The notes beneath the pieces were generated by a model. It had not been told where the DNA came from, made no database searches, and saw only the letters and a list, made by a program, of their open reading frames with translations. The position numbers and the translations under genes are program-made. Positions 1 to 10,229 of a DNA stretch of 64,000 bases are shown here, one piece after another (position 1 is the stretch's first letter; the number at the start of each line of letters is the position of its first letter). Source of the stretch: Saprospiraceae bacterium (GTDB lineage: Bacteria > Bacteroidota > Bacteroidia > Chitinophagales > Saprospiraceae); contig JADLHA010000019.1 of NCBI GenBank assembly GCA_020848995.1, forward strand, positions 1 through 64,000, written 5' to 3'.

Positions 1-230
1 AAAAGGTGGCAGTTTGAGCCTGCCACTCTTCCCATCGGTATAAAGATCACCGTCGGTCGTTTCCTGGAAGTGCAAAAATATTTTGATGTTTTGATCTATT
101 TATTAACTTTGTAACGAAAGTCTGATTAATAGGGGGTCAAACCAAAACTTCCTTTTAATAAGCTTATGCATTTTCTAGCCTTTGCAAATTCTCTTGTTTG
201 GAGTACATTTGGTTATTCAATCAACCCTTT

Positions 231-1301
231 ATGAATACTTGTAAAAAATATGCCCTGGGCGGACTTTGCCTTTTTATGCTGCAGTGCAGCGATGACGGCA
301 GCGACGCTCCCGCGATTGCCCATCTTCCCCATGCCGTCTACGTAGCCGACGAACACGGCCAGACCATTACGGTGATCGATGCTGCTACAGACAGCGTTGC
401 CGGAAAAATTGCCATTGGCGTTCCCGGAGGACACCACGGCCAGGGTCTGATCCCACACAATGTCCAGGTTGCTCCCAACGGAAAAACGGTATGGCTCACC
501 GCGTCAACCCACGACCACGGCGTAGCCGAACAGGTCATGGTAATCGATCCGCATTCCGGACACCGCATCATTGCCAAAATCACCCTCGGCACCGATCAGC
601 ACCTGGCGCACGTCGTACTCGACAGCGCCTCGCACTTTGCCTATGTTGCCGCCAACCAGCCCGGCGAAGTGGTCGAAATAGACGCCGCCACTTTCAAAAT
701 TACCCGCAGGATCCCGCTGGGCAATGACCGGGGCCCTCATGGCCTGCGCTACCACAATGGCACCCTTTACGTCGCCAACCTCGCAGGTAAAAGCCTCGGC
801 ATCGTTGACCTCGCAACGGGTTCTGTTGAAGAACTGGCTCTGGGTGGAGCGGCGGTGCAAACCGCGGTAGTGCCCGGTGGGCAATACATCTTTGTCTCTC
901 TCTATGACACCAAGGAGGTGGTGCGATACGAACCCTCTACGCGCAAACTCGATCGCCTGGCCCTGCCGCCGGGTGCCCAAGGACCTATACAACTCTATCC
1001 CACGCCCGACGGCAAATGGATTTACGTCTGCGACCAGGGCGGACTCGATGGTGACCCGGTGTCCGATAAAGTTTACGCCATCGATGTGCAGTCCTTTTCC
1101 GTTTCTCACGAGATCACCTGCGGAACTGCCGCCCACGGAGTCGTGGTGAGCCAGGACGGCAAACGCGCTTACGTGACCAACAGCGGAGAAAATACCCTGA
1201 CCATAGTGGACGTGGCGACGCAAAAACCTGTTAAAACGCTCCCGGTCGGAGAATCTCCCAACGGCGTGAGCTTTATGTTCCCCGGAGGCGGCATGCCCTG
1301 A
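231..1301 (+). CDS. YncE/YVTN-type beta-propeller lipoprotein
   Basis: Repeated AYVAN/YVTNSGENTLTIVD blades; lipobox-like LFMLQC; TAACTTTG promoter-like motif upstream near 105-112. Confidence 0.85.
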   Translation: MNTCKKYALGGLCLFMLQCSDDGSDAPAIAHLPHAVYVADEHGQTITVIDAATDSVAGKIAIGVPGGHHGQGLIPHNVQVAPNGKTVWLTASTHDHGVAEQVMVIDPHSGHRIIAKITLGTDQHLAHVVLDSASHFAYVAANQPGEVVEIDAATFKITRRIPLGNDRGPHGLRYHNGTLYVANLAGKSLGIVDLATGSVEELALGGAAVQTAVVPGGQYIFVSLYDTKEVVRYEPSTRKLDRLALPPGAQGPIQLYPTPDGKWIYVCDQGGLDGDPVSDKVYAIDVQSFSVSHEITCGTAAHGVVVSQDGKRAYVTNSGENTLTIVDVATQKPVKTLPVGESPNGVSFMFPGGGMP

Positions 1302-1338
1302 TGCTGGACTGTAACCGCCCTTGATTTTTGAGCGTACC

Positions 1339-2526
1339 ATGATGCCCCTGACCAGTGGAGAAGCATTAGCTCGACATGCCAAATGTATTTGCCTTGGGTT
1401 GATGTTCGTGTTATACTCCCCGGAACACGTCGCACAAACCCTTCGCTGGGAACCCCTTTGTAAACTTCCCGCTACGCTCCGGGGAAGCTCAGGCCTTGTC
1501 AGCACCAACGGAGGCTCGACGATTTGGTCTCTTGCCGACAACAACAGTCCGGTAGAACTCTACGAACTCGATACCCTGTGCAACACCTTGCGCACCCTTC
1601 GCGTTGCAGGAATCGACAAAACAGACTGGGAAGACCTGACTGCCGATGACTCGGGCAATTTGTACATTGGCGATTTTGGCAACAACTCCAACGATCGCAA
1701 AGATCTCCGCATCCTCATCCTGCAACAACCTGAAAGCGCTTCCGGTGACAGCATCCTTCCGGAGATCATCCGCTTCCGCTACGCAAACCAAAGCGAATAC
1801 CCGCCATCTCCGGCCAACCGCAATTTCGATATGGAAGCCATGGTGTGGTTTGACGACAGCCTGCACCTGTTTTCAAAAAACCGCACGGAACCCTTCACTG
1901 GATTTTGCTACCACCATGTGATGCCTGCTCATGCCGGCGAATACGATGTTTTACCTGTCGATTCGTTTCGCACCGGTCCGGGCCCTATGCTCTTTTATTG
2001 GATCACCGGAGCGGGGCTGGATCGCTCAACGGGAACCCTCGCACTTTTGTCTCACGACCGGCTGTGGCTGTTTGACGACTATCCCGGAAACCGCTTTTTC
2101 CAGGGCAGGGTGCGGGAAATTCGCCTTCCGGTGTACACTCAGAAAGAAGCCATCTGCGCAACCAGTGTTAAAGAATGGTACTTAACCGACGAATACAACG
2201 ATGCGTTGCGATCAGGGGGACAGCTTTACCGGATGCGTTTTGCCGACGCAACGGGGGTAGCGGAGAGTCCCGATGGCGATGGCTGGACCATCAGCACAGA
2301 TCCGATCAACCGGAGCCTGGCCCTCGCATTTTCGCGCTTCGACGATCCATGCCGCGGAACCTGGGCAATCGAAGACCTCAACGGGCGCTGCCTGCTGGAA
2401 TTTGCCGTGGAACAGGCGACAACCCGAATTCCTGCTGAAGCCCTTCCCCGTGGCCTCCTTCTCGTGCGCAAACGCTCGCACCCCAGGGGTGCGACAGCCA
2501 AAAGATTTTTCTGGTTTTCCAATTGA
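1339..2526 (+). CDS. Secreted hypothetical protein, possible beta-propeller
   Basis: Long ORF with good coding character; N-terminal hydrophobic segment; start ATG chosen over upstream TTG. Confidence 0.6.
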   Translation: MMPLTSGEALARHAKCICLGLMFVLYSPEHVAQTLRWEPLCKLPATLRGSSGLVSTNGGSTIWSLADNNSPVELYELDTLCNTLRTLRVAGIDKTDWEDLTADDSGNLYIGDFGNNSNDRKDLRILILQQPESASGDSILPEIIRFRYANQSEYPPSPANRNFDMEAMVWFDDSLHLFSKNRTEPFTGFCYHHVMPAHAGEYDVLPVDSFRTGPGPMLFYWITGAGLDRSTGTLALLSHDRLWLFDDYPGNRFFQGRVREIRLPVYTQKEAICATSVKEWYLTDEYNDALRSGGQLYRMRFADATGVAESPDGDGWTISTDPINRSLALAFSRFDDPCRGTWAIEDLNGRCLLEFAVEQATTRIPAEALPRGLLLVRKRSHPRGATAKRFFWFSN

Positions 2527-2728
2527 ACAAAGGCGTGTTGCATTAAAACTAACGAACGTTTGTTCATATCTATTTTCCGGCGCCTGTTTTGGCTGTCTTA
2601 GGGATCCCTTTGCAGATCTGACCTGCCGGAGTGCGTACAATCAGGTAAGCCGCCACAGACTGCTGGCCGACAACGTCCTCCTGCGTTCACTGCCGGAAAT
2701 CGCGGAGCGACCCCAATTGGGTGCCACT

Positions 2729-3730
2729 TCAGTCCAGTGCAATGGCTTCAATGATTTTCATAGGCGATTTCGTTGGCAGGATGCCGACGAGACGAAGGCC
2801 CGAGGCATATAAAATGCACCGATATTCCGCTTCGGTTCTCTCTGCCCCGCCCAGCATTACCTGCATGTGCAGGTCGTAAAACAGCGCCATCATGGAGTGG
2901 GGTTCTTCAACGACCTGCTCGACCAGGATGACCCTGCCGTCCTTCTTCAGCGCCTTGCTGCAATTGCTCAGGATGCGAATGCTGTTTTCATCGTTCCAGT
3001 CGTGAACTACGGTTTTCAAAACCATGCAGTCTGCTGCGGGAACACTTTCAAAAAAATTGCCCGTGGTGAACGTGACCCGGTCGGTCATATCATTCAGTAC
3101 GTGGTTAGCCATTGCGCTTTCGGCATCGTACAGGATTCCGCGGCAACCGGGGTACCGCTCGAGAATGGCTTTTAACAAGATCCCCTGCCCGCCACCGACA
3201 TCGCATATGGTTTCGAATGCGCCAAAATCGTAGGCAGCCGCGATCTCCGGCGCCACACGCGAGGTCATCTGGGTCATGTATCCGTGAAAGGGATTTCCGT
3301 ATTCCGGATGGGCATCCAGGTAGTCGAAAAATGCCTGCCCATGCACAAAGTCAAATGCCGGTTCACCCGTTTTCAGACAATGCCAGAAGTTGGACCAACT
3401 GTCTCGCCAGGGTGGAGCATAAATAAAATTGAGGGATCCCGTCAGATTCCCCGGGGTCGCACTTAGAAAATACCGTCCCACCTCGGTCAGCGAATACTTT
3501 TCGTCTGAACTGCTGACGATCCCGGCAAATTCTGCATACCGCAGCGCGCGGGCCAGCACGTTTTCATTGACCCCGCAGTCCGCAGCCAGCGATTCCAGCG
3601 CCTTTTGCCCACCACCCATGGCTTCAAAAATGCCATATTTCGCCAAAGCGGATATCACCTGCGTAGTAAAAATGCCTCCTAAGAGTTCAAATGCTCTGAC
3701 GTGGGGTGGGGTAATGCCTGTACTGCTCAT
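2729..3730 (-). CDS. SAM-dependent O-methyltransferase (acetylserotonin-type fold)
   Basis: DVGGGQGILLKAIL SAM motif, HDWNDENSIRIL and GRVILVEQVV motifs. Confidence 0.88.
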   Translation of the reverse strand: MSSTGITPPHVRAFELLGGIFTTQVISALAKYGIFEAMGGGQKALESLAADCGVNENVLARALRYAEFAGIVSSSDEKYSLTEVGRYFLSATPGNLTGSLNFIYAPPWRDSWSNFWHCLKTGEPAFDFVHGQAFFDYLDAHPEYGNPFHGYMTQMTSRVAPEIAAAYDFGAFETICDVGGGQGILLKAILERYPGCRGILYDAESAMANHVLNDMTDRVTFTTGNFFESVPAADCMVLKTVVHDWNDENSIRILSNCSKALKKDGRVILVEQVVEEPHSMMALFYDLHMQVMLGGAERTEAEYRCILYASGLRLVGILPTKSPMKIIEAIALD

Positions 3731-3774
3731 CGCTGTTGTGTTTTTCGTTGTGGTCCGACAAATTTAATGATTCC

Positions 3775-3961
3775 AGGGTACTTCTGAAAACTCCCTTTTG
3801 ATGACAGAATGAATTTAGAGGAACAAGGCAGGACACAGCGAAATTAGCTCTGTGGAACGATAAACGACAGAGCTGCAACGAAGGATTGTGAAGCTAATTT
3901 CATTCAGCGTATGAGCCTATGCAGGCAGACTGGCGCAATAGGGAGGGGGTAGAAGTGCCCT
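3775..3961 (+). repeat. MITE-like element copy 1 (187 bp)
   Basis: Terminal inverted repeats AGGGTACTTCT.../...AGAAGTGCCCT; near-identical reverse-complement copy at 35367-35553 with the same length. Confidence 0.85.
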
Positions 3962-4158
3962 TTAACCAATCCCATTCCAATCCCTTCAATGTCGCAATGT
4001 TGAAAGCCTGCACCTGGAAGGCCTCTACGGTGTCGCGCCCATCCAAGTGTTGTTTCCATTCTGGATGCACTGTTTGCGAAAATAGGTTTGCACTTTGGCG
4101 TCATTGCGCTGAGCATGCTGACGTCAAGCGGCAGCAGTCTTCAACGGTTCTCTCCCGG

Positions 4159-4653
4159 TCATTGAATCCGGTCAAGTTCCACATTGGGTGGCAGCCCCTG
4201 TGGATACCTGGCAAACATGCTCAGTTGATCCCACCTGATATCCCCTTCGTTGTAGGTAAACGCCTTTTCACTGCCCATGGCCACAGATAATGCTCCGACA
4301 AGGTGGATCGGCCCGGTAAAAAGAAAGAGAACACCATTGATAGCCGGCAGTACCAAAACAAGGGCCGTTGCCCAATGGTAATTCCTGGACTTTGCATAGC
4401 GCAGCGTAAAACTTTTAATGTCCCGGTTGGGAATTTTGATACATCTGTGCTCCTGGTGAGTCAGTACAATGAGCATGGCGGTATCGGCATGGATCAATTC
4501 TCCGCTCACGGACTTTTTGTCAATTCTCACCACCCGGATTGCCGCTCCGTATTCGTTGACATCGATGTTCTCCGATGTTGGCAGGTAATGAGGATAACTG
4601 CACGCATGCAAACAGAAGATGATGATCGCAGGATAAAGAAATCTAATTTTCAT
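4159..4653 (-). CDS. Hypothetical lipoprotein
   Basis: N-terminal MKIRFLYPAIIIFCLHAC lipobox. Confidence 0.6.
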   Translation of the reverse strand: MKIRFLYPAIIIFCLHACSYPHYLPTSENIDVNEYGAAIRVVRIDKKSVSGELIHADTAMLIVLTHQEHRCIKIPNRDIKSFTLRYAKSRNYHWATALVLVLPAINGVLFLFTGPIHLVGALSVAMGSEKAFTYNEGDIRWDQLSMFARYPQGLPPNVELDRIQ

Positions 4654-6253
4654 CGTAAGATAAAGATTTCGCAGCAATTTTTGAATTCCAGAAGATTTCC
4701 TCCATTTGCCTCTCGTACCTTTTGTACTCCGGAGTTTGCCCGATGAGGTAGCTCTCCGGGTCGTCGATCAACTGTCTTAGTTTCACAAGGTCCTTCTCTT
4801 TGATCCACCCTGCCCGCATCCATTCCAGGTAATACCCCTTTGAATAGAGAATCAGCTCGTACCGGTTATTTTTCTGTGGCAGCCGGAAACGAATTTCATA
4901 AGCATTCCCAGGCAACGTGATCATGTGCTTTCCATCAACCGTCATCTTTGACAAGGCCTGCAATTCGCGTTGTCCCTCGCAAAGGATGTCGCAAGGAGCA
5001 ATTTCCATCGGTTGCACCTCGCGCTGAATGGCCACCAGGGCTGCGTGATCCAGGCGCCACAGCCCCTTGTTGAGAACGAGTTTCACGGAAAGCGTTCCCC
5101 TTTCAAGATCCGCTTTCAGCGGGAGCATTTGCCGGTTGATGGCGATGGGGCCGGTTTCATCGAAGGCAGATTGCAGCTCCCAGGTTTGGCTTTCCGCTTC
5201 GAGTGTGTAAACATCAATGCCTCCCAACAGTTTCGCGGTAGTGTCAAAACGCTGCCGGAGGTCTGCATCCCGCTCAAGGGCAGCAAAAACATCGCTTGCT
5301 GCATCCCCCATGTATGCCAAAGCTTTGTAAAAAAGGTAGGTCGACATCAGGGACTGTCTGAAATGCAACAGGAGTCCGTACTCCTCATCGGTGCAGAGTC
5401 CTTTAAACTGTAAAATGATCTCCTCTTTGCTGTTGAGTTGAACGGGATCTGCCATTGAAAACCGCTCACAGCGATCGGGGCTGGCGAGCTGCCTGGCAAC
5501 ATTGCCTTCCTGCGCCTGTGCTAAAAAAGCAGAATGATTTTCACTACAGAGGTAAAATCGATCATCCGGAGATTGATAAACTCTTTCTCCCGGGCCGGTC
5601 GGATAGACCAGCAGCCTGAGCGCATCAATACAATGCGTTTCCAGCGCCTCGTTCTTCATCACCAGTGAGATGCTGTCGCTTTGCACGTGCTTGTTGCACA
5701 GCGCATCGATATCGGCATATTCCATGGAGGGAGATATCGCGCTGGAAAACCCTTCTGCATCGGCATAATGAAAATGGTCTTCCGGGTTGAGGTAAAAAGT
5801 TGGGCATGATCCAAAACACGCTTTGGGGTTGACCAGGCATACCAGTCCAACGAGGAGGTCAAGCCCGAAAATGATCCCCAGTGCGGTCAGCCGGTTGCTT
5901 TCCGGTTTTCTGAATTTGACGTTGGTCTCGTAAATAGATATGCTGTCGAAAGGCAGCGCCAACGTTCCCGCGTAGGTCATTTCGCGATTGAAATTGAACC
6001 GCTTCCCCGTCCCCTTCACTTCCTCGCGAAGTGAGTCAATCTGCCAACTGTCGCGCAAAATGCAAACGTCGCCGTTGCGCATGTGGGCTTTTAAAAAAAC
6101 TCTGCTTTTGCCCTTCTCGGACAGATGAAGCAAGGCATTTGCATCGCGGTAGTTCTCGCGAAAGTAGTAGTGCCTGGCACAGGATACCATGAACGCAATG
6201 GCCGCCACCATTCCCAGAATGAGGCAAAGACTTTTTGATCTGGTGATTTTCAT
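4643..6253 (-). CDS. Hypothetical lipoprotein
   Basis: Long ORF, signal peptide with MVSC lipobox, overlaps the downstream lipoprotein ORF. Confidence 0.65.
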   Translation of the reverse strand: MKITRSKSLCLILGMVAAIAFMVSCARHYYFRENYRDANALLHLSEKGKSRVFLKAHMRNGDVCILRDSWQIDSLREEVKGTGKRFNFNREMTYAGTLALPFDSISIYETNVKFRKPESNRLTALGIIFGLDLLVGLVCLVNPKACFGSCPTFYLNPEDHFHYADAEGFSSAISPSMEYADIDALCNKHVQSDSISLVMKNEALETHCIDALRLLVYPTGPGERVYQSPDDRFYLCSENHSAFLAQAQEGNVARQLASPDRCERFSMADPVQLNSKEEIILQFKGLCTDEEYGLLLHFRQSLMSTYLFYKALAYMGDAASDVFAALERDADLRQRFDTTAKLLGGIDVYTLEAESQTWELQSAFDETGPIAINRQMLPLKADLERGTLSVKLVLNKGLWRLDHAALVAIQREVQPMEIAPCDILCEGQRELQALSKMTVDGKHMITLPGNAYEIRFRLPQKNNRYELILYSKGYYLEWMRAGWIKEKDLVKLRQLIDDPESYLIGQTPEYKRYERQMEEIFWNSKIAAKSLSYDEN

Positions 6254-6744
6254 GTAATGAACTATTTTGCCCATGCCACTATGTTTGTCGCGATTGATCC
6301 TTGGATGTAGCGGCTGCTTCAGGCCCCTGTCATAGCTAAATGAATGTGCTTTCCATCCTTCCTCCGCTTTTCCCCCGTAGCAAGAGGCGGCAACAATGCC
6401 CCGATTCGCAATCCCGCTGTGGCTTTCCCTTTCAAAATTAGGGAAAAACGTTCATCCCGCAGCAAAACTGCCTTATCAACCTGTTTGGGAAGGGCCAGCC
6501 CGGAAAGCTCCCTCTTGCAAGAGTCTGCCCGCACGTTGGCGAGAACATTTTCCTCTGGTTAACACCCTAAGGTGGATCCGCGTAGCGGCAGTCCGCATCC
6601 ATGCAGCGGGTCTACAAGGCCTGCCTTCCTCGCCCGCGCCACCTTAGGACGACTCCTGTTGCCTGGAAATATCCTATTTTTGGTTTAAACGCCAGCGCCT
6701 TGAACCCATGTGCACCCCTGCAGCCCACCCGGTCAGCCTGGTGG

Positions 6745-7878
6745 ATGACTCAGCTCCGGGATTTGCGCCAGCAATTGCCTTTACTCAGCGTGGCGCCATG
6801 CGTTCTGCTGCTATTGCTTTTCTCATCCACTGTCAGGACCCAGTCCCCGCCCATTTACTCCATCGGCGCTCACGGTGGGTTCATCATCGCTCACAGCCCG
6901 GAAGTGCAAAACACCCGCGGGGCGCGCCCCACCGGCGTGGAAGCCGGCCTGGGCTTTGCCGACCGCTCCGAACAGACGTATGCGATTTGCCGCTGCAGCA
7001 CTGAAAGCGGCGTAAACGCCCAATACATCGACTTCGACAACAGCATCCTCGGAAAAGCAGCCGCGCTTAGCTACTATTTCGAACCGCAATTTGCGCTCTC
7101 CCCCTCCTGCCAACTCGGGGTGAGGGCCCTTTGCGGTGGCATCTACCTGAGCAATCCCTTCCACCCGCAGCACAACCCGGCCAACCAGTCGTACAGCACG
7201 CACCTGAGCTTCTTCCTCGGCCTGGGCGCGGGGTTCCGCTACCGGATCTCCCCAAAACTCCACACCGGACTGGCTGTTCTGTTCCTGCACACCAGCAACG
7301 GCGGACTCAAAGAACCCAACAAGGGAGTCAACTGGCCCGTGTTGCAGCTCCAACTGCAGTACGTCCCCTCCGGTGCTGAGCCCCCGCGCGGTAACGCTGG
7401 CGAAATGCAGCAAACGAGGTCAACGGGCGTTTCCGCCTGTGCATTTTACAGCAACAAGCTGGTGGCCCACGGCGACAAGCGGCGCTACTCCGTGTACGGC
7501 GTCGCCGCCGAAGCGTTTACCCAGCTTTCCTCGGTCAGCGGCCTGCTGGCGGGGATGGAACTCTACATGGACCTGTCGGTGAAAGAGAAACTGGCGCGGC
7601 AGGGGCAATCCATCGACCACCAACCGGGCGTGGGCATCGCCGCCGGGCACGTGTTTTTTCTGGGGCGCATGCAGTTTTCCCAACAGCTCGGCGTGTACGT
7701 CCTCAAGGCCAACCCCTCCTTCGACCGGATCTACCACCGCTGGACGCTGACCTACCGCCATCGCCACCACTGGCTGGTCGGGTTTTCCCTCAAAGCGCAC
7801 CGCCACGTAGCCGACTTTGCCGACCTGCGGCTGGGCTACCGGTGGCAACGGGTGAAAGACCGCAAGGAAAATCCATAA
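6745..7878 (+). CDS. Acyloxyacyl hydrolase / PagL-like lipid A deacylase family outer-membrane protein
   Basis: Beta-barrel-like protein with HTSNGGLKEPNKGVNW motif typical of the family; start uncertain. Confidence 0.75.
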   Translation: MTQLRDLRQQLPLLSVAPCVLLLLLFSSTVRTQSPPIYSIGAHGGFIIAHSPEVQNTRGARPTGVEAGLGFADRSEQTYAICRCSTESGVNAQYIDFDNSILGKAAALSYYFEPQFALSPSCQLGVRALCGGIYLSNPFHPQHNPANQSYSTHLSFFLGLGAGFRYRISPKLHTGLAVLFLHTSNGGLKEPNKGVNWPVLQLQLQYVPSGAEPPRGNAGEMQQTRSTGVSACAFYSNKLVAHGDKRRYSVYGVAAEAFTQLSSVSGLLAGMELYMDLSVKEKLARQGQSIDHQPGVGIAAGHVFFLGRMQFSQQLGVYVLKANPSFDRIYHRWTLTYRHRHHWLVGFSLKAHRHVADFADLRLGYRWQRVKDRKENP

Positions 7879-8080
7879 GGCCGCTTCTCCGGATCCTGAA
7901 TCACCATACTAACGAACGTTTGTTCATGTCGCTAAACCTTTGCCGGAGGCACTTCGTTGACCTGCTTCCGGCTTCCCGCTCAGGATCATGGCCGCACCAA
8001 AGCGAATCCCGCAGCCTCTGGGAGAGATACAACTCAACTTCGCGCCGGACTCCTGCCATCCTCCCGCCATGCTCTTCCCC

Positions 8081-10087
8081 TTAAAAATGCATGCGCTGCG
8101 GTTCACGCGGCCGGACGACGGGCGGTTGGGGATAAAACGAGATGTCGATCGTGCGGATCTCCCCCGCAGGACTGATCTCCAGCAATGCGGACTGGTACGG
8201 ATCGAAGCGAACGAACGTTTGTTTGCTTTTGCCGTTGACGTGAAGGACAAACTCCATGGTCTTGCTTTCTGTTGCAAAAGACTGCCCCGAATATACCGGA
8301 TACTGCAAATGACGCGAGGGCCATTGCGCCAAAAACAGGTATTTCGTTCCGTCTTCCGCGGTGCGGCACCAGTATTCCGGCAAACGGTCTCCGCGGATCA
8401 GCGCAGGGTGGCCGATGAGTTTTGCAAAATCGGAAGACACGTTGTCCAGCGCAATCAATTTGCCGAGCATCGCTTCGTAGGTTTCCGATTTGTTCTTGCC
8501 GGGTTGCGCGGGATTGCGTTTGAGGCATACCCGGAGGCCCTTCTTTGCAAGCTGCAGCACGCGCTTCAACGCGCGGGCGTCCATGTATTCCACGTCGACA
8601 TACAACAGCGAGAACGAGGCATCTCCAACGACCAGCTTTCCATCGATCAGCTTCGCCCTTTCGAGAAAATGGCGGTTGATCCATAGGGGGTGATAACCCT
8701 CCACTTCTGCGGGTGTGTAGATGTAGCGCATTTCGTATTCCCCCCAAACCCACACGCGCTGACGCTCCGGCGGATACGGGCCCTTCATCACTGCGTCTTC
8801 GTAGGGAATGTAAACGGCGACGTCGGTATAGGTCTTTCCCTTTTGCAGGTAAAAGGAAACCTTCTCCACGTAGGCGTTGAGTTTCGGCAGTTCTTCCGTC
8901 AGGCTCCCTCCCGGTCCGATGTAGCAGGTGGCAAAAAAATCGATGGTATCTGATCCCTTGGGATTGAACGGCATGCCGATGTAAACGTGGTGATTGACCC
9001 CGTTGGCAAACAGGGCATCGGCCACCATTTTCAGGTCGGCCGTCTGCTCCTGACGCAGGTAGGTATTCGGAAATCCGTACATGCAGGTAAAGGATTCGCT
9101 GGACGTGAGCGGTTTGGAAGCAAGGCATGCCGCCGAACTGACAATCCGGGCGTAATTCGGGTTGTTGAGCATGGCCTCGGTTTCGGGAATATCCGGAAGC
9201 GCGTACGTCGTCATGATGTCGGCGGGCGCTCCCAAACATTGAACCCTTGACCAGGCGCCCATTTTTTTGCACTTTTCTACATAGGGTTTGTAAAATCCTT
9301 TGGTGACATAATCGTCCAGGTGCAGCATGTAATCGTAGCGCACGTCGGGAAAAGAATCGAGCCCCCTATCCATATAGGGAATGATGTCGTAGTCAAATTT
9401 CCTTTTGAAGGTTTTATCAAATCCGGGTGTCCACAATTTGTTCGTTTGGTTGAGTTTTATTTCCCACGAATCGGTAAACAACACCGTTTTAGGACCTTTG
9501 AGGACGTTCTTCATGGCTGCTTCGTAGGGTTTTGCAAACAGGGCAAACGCCTTTGCGTCCATGTGGTTGATGACGCGCATGTTTTCGGGCCAGGCCCAGG
9601 AGAAGGTGAGCAGTTGGCTAAACGAAGTGTCCCCGTAGATCTGGGTGCCATAGGATTTGGGGATGTTGAGTTCCGCAACCGGCCAGGCGCTGCCAAAGGT
9701 GAAGTCGCATGCCAGGCCAATGGAATCCGCATAGCGCTTGGTGTGCGCTACGATGCCGGTCCACTCGCTGCTGAGCCATTTTTGCGCGCTGGTATCCACC
9801 GGATAATGGCGATTGAAGTCTCTGGCATACCAGAATTGGTAACGGTAGAGCGGGTAGAGCCATGCGATCTCCACCCCTCCAAAATGATTGGCCTTCAGCC
9901 AGTCGAGTTGATGGGCGACATCCGCTTCGCGGATCTGCGTGGCAAACCAGAACCATCGCACCATCGGCTTCGCCGACCGGTAAAAGGGATTGGGTGCAAC
10001 ATCCCGGTGCATCGCGGGTTCCAGCGGCTGCGCCGACAGGCCCTGCCATAAAAAAATGCAACAAATAAAGCCCTGAAGGATCCTCAT
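8081..10087 (-). CDS. Glycosyl hydrolase, GH106/alpha-L-rhamnosidase-like
   Basis: Secreted; MVRWFWFATQI...HFGGVEIAWLYP...DFTFGSAWPVAELN pattern of this hydrolase family. Confidence 0.7.
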   Translation of the reverse strand: MRILQGFICCIFLWQGLSAQPLEPAMHRDVAPNPFYRSAKPMVRWFWFATQIREADVAHQLDWLKANHFGGVEIAWLYPLYRYQFWYARDFNRHYPVDTSAQKWLSSEWTGIVAHTKRYADSIGLACDFTFGSAWPVAELNIPKSYGTQIYGDTSFSQLLTFSWAWPENMRVINHMDAKAFALFAKPYEAAMKNVLKGPKTVLFTDSWEIKLNQTNKLWTPGFDKTFKRKFDYDIIPYMDRGLDSFPDVRYDYMLHLDDYVTKGFYKPYVEKCKKMGAWSRVQCLGAPADIMTTYALPDIPETEAMLNNPNYARIVSSAACLASKPLTSSESFTCMYGFPNTYLRQEQTADLKMVADALFANGVNHHVYIGMPFNPKGSDTIDFFATCYIGPGGSLTEELPKLNAYVEKVSFYLQKGKTYTDVAVYIPYEDAVMKGPYPPERQRVWVWGEYEMRYIYTPAEVEGYHPLWINRHFLERAKLIDGKLVVGDASFSLLYVDVEYMDARALKRVLQLAKKGLRVCLKRNPAQPGKNKSETYEAMLGKLIALDNVSSDFAKLIGHPALIRGDRLPEYWCRTAEDGTKYLFLAQWPSRHLQYPVYSGQSFATESKTMEFVLHVNGKSKQTFVRFDPYQSALLEISPAGEIRTIDISFYPQPPVVRPREPQRMHF

Positions 10088-10229
10088 CCTGCAAGTATAG
10101 TGGATTGCCAGTGGCCTGGCAATACGCGCATTTGAATTTTCAATGGGCAATGATTTGCCTTTTTCATTTTCCATGTACTTTTGCTAAAACCGCACCGTCT
10201 TTCAATCAATCCATTCCGGCCAGTCCCTT

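Noticed and set aside
504-1544. 346-aa minus-strand ORF
   Set aside because: Antisense to the clearly coding YncE-like gene; low-complexity-like translation typical of GC-rich shadow ORFs
6823-7413. 196-aa minus-strand ORF
   Set aside because: Antisense to PagL-like CDS with better family evidence
8103-9272. 389-aa minus-strand ORF in another frame of the glycosyl hydrolase
   Set aside because: Same-strand alternate frame of a strongly supported CDS; Arg/Pro/Gly-rich shadow translation
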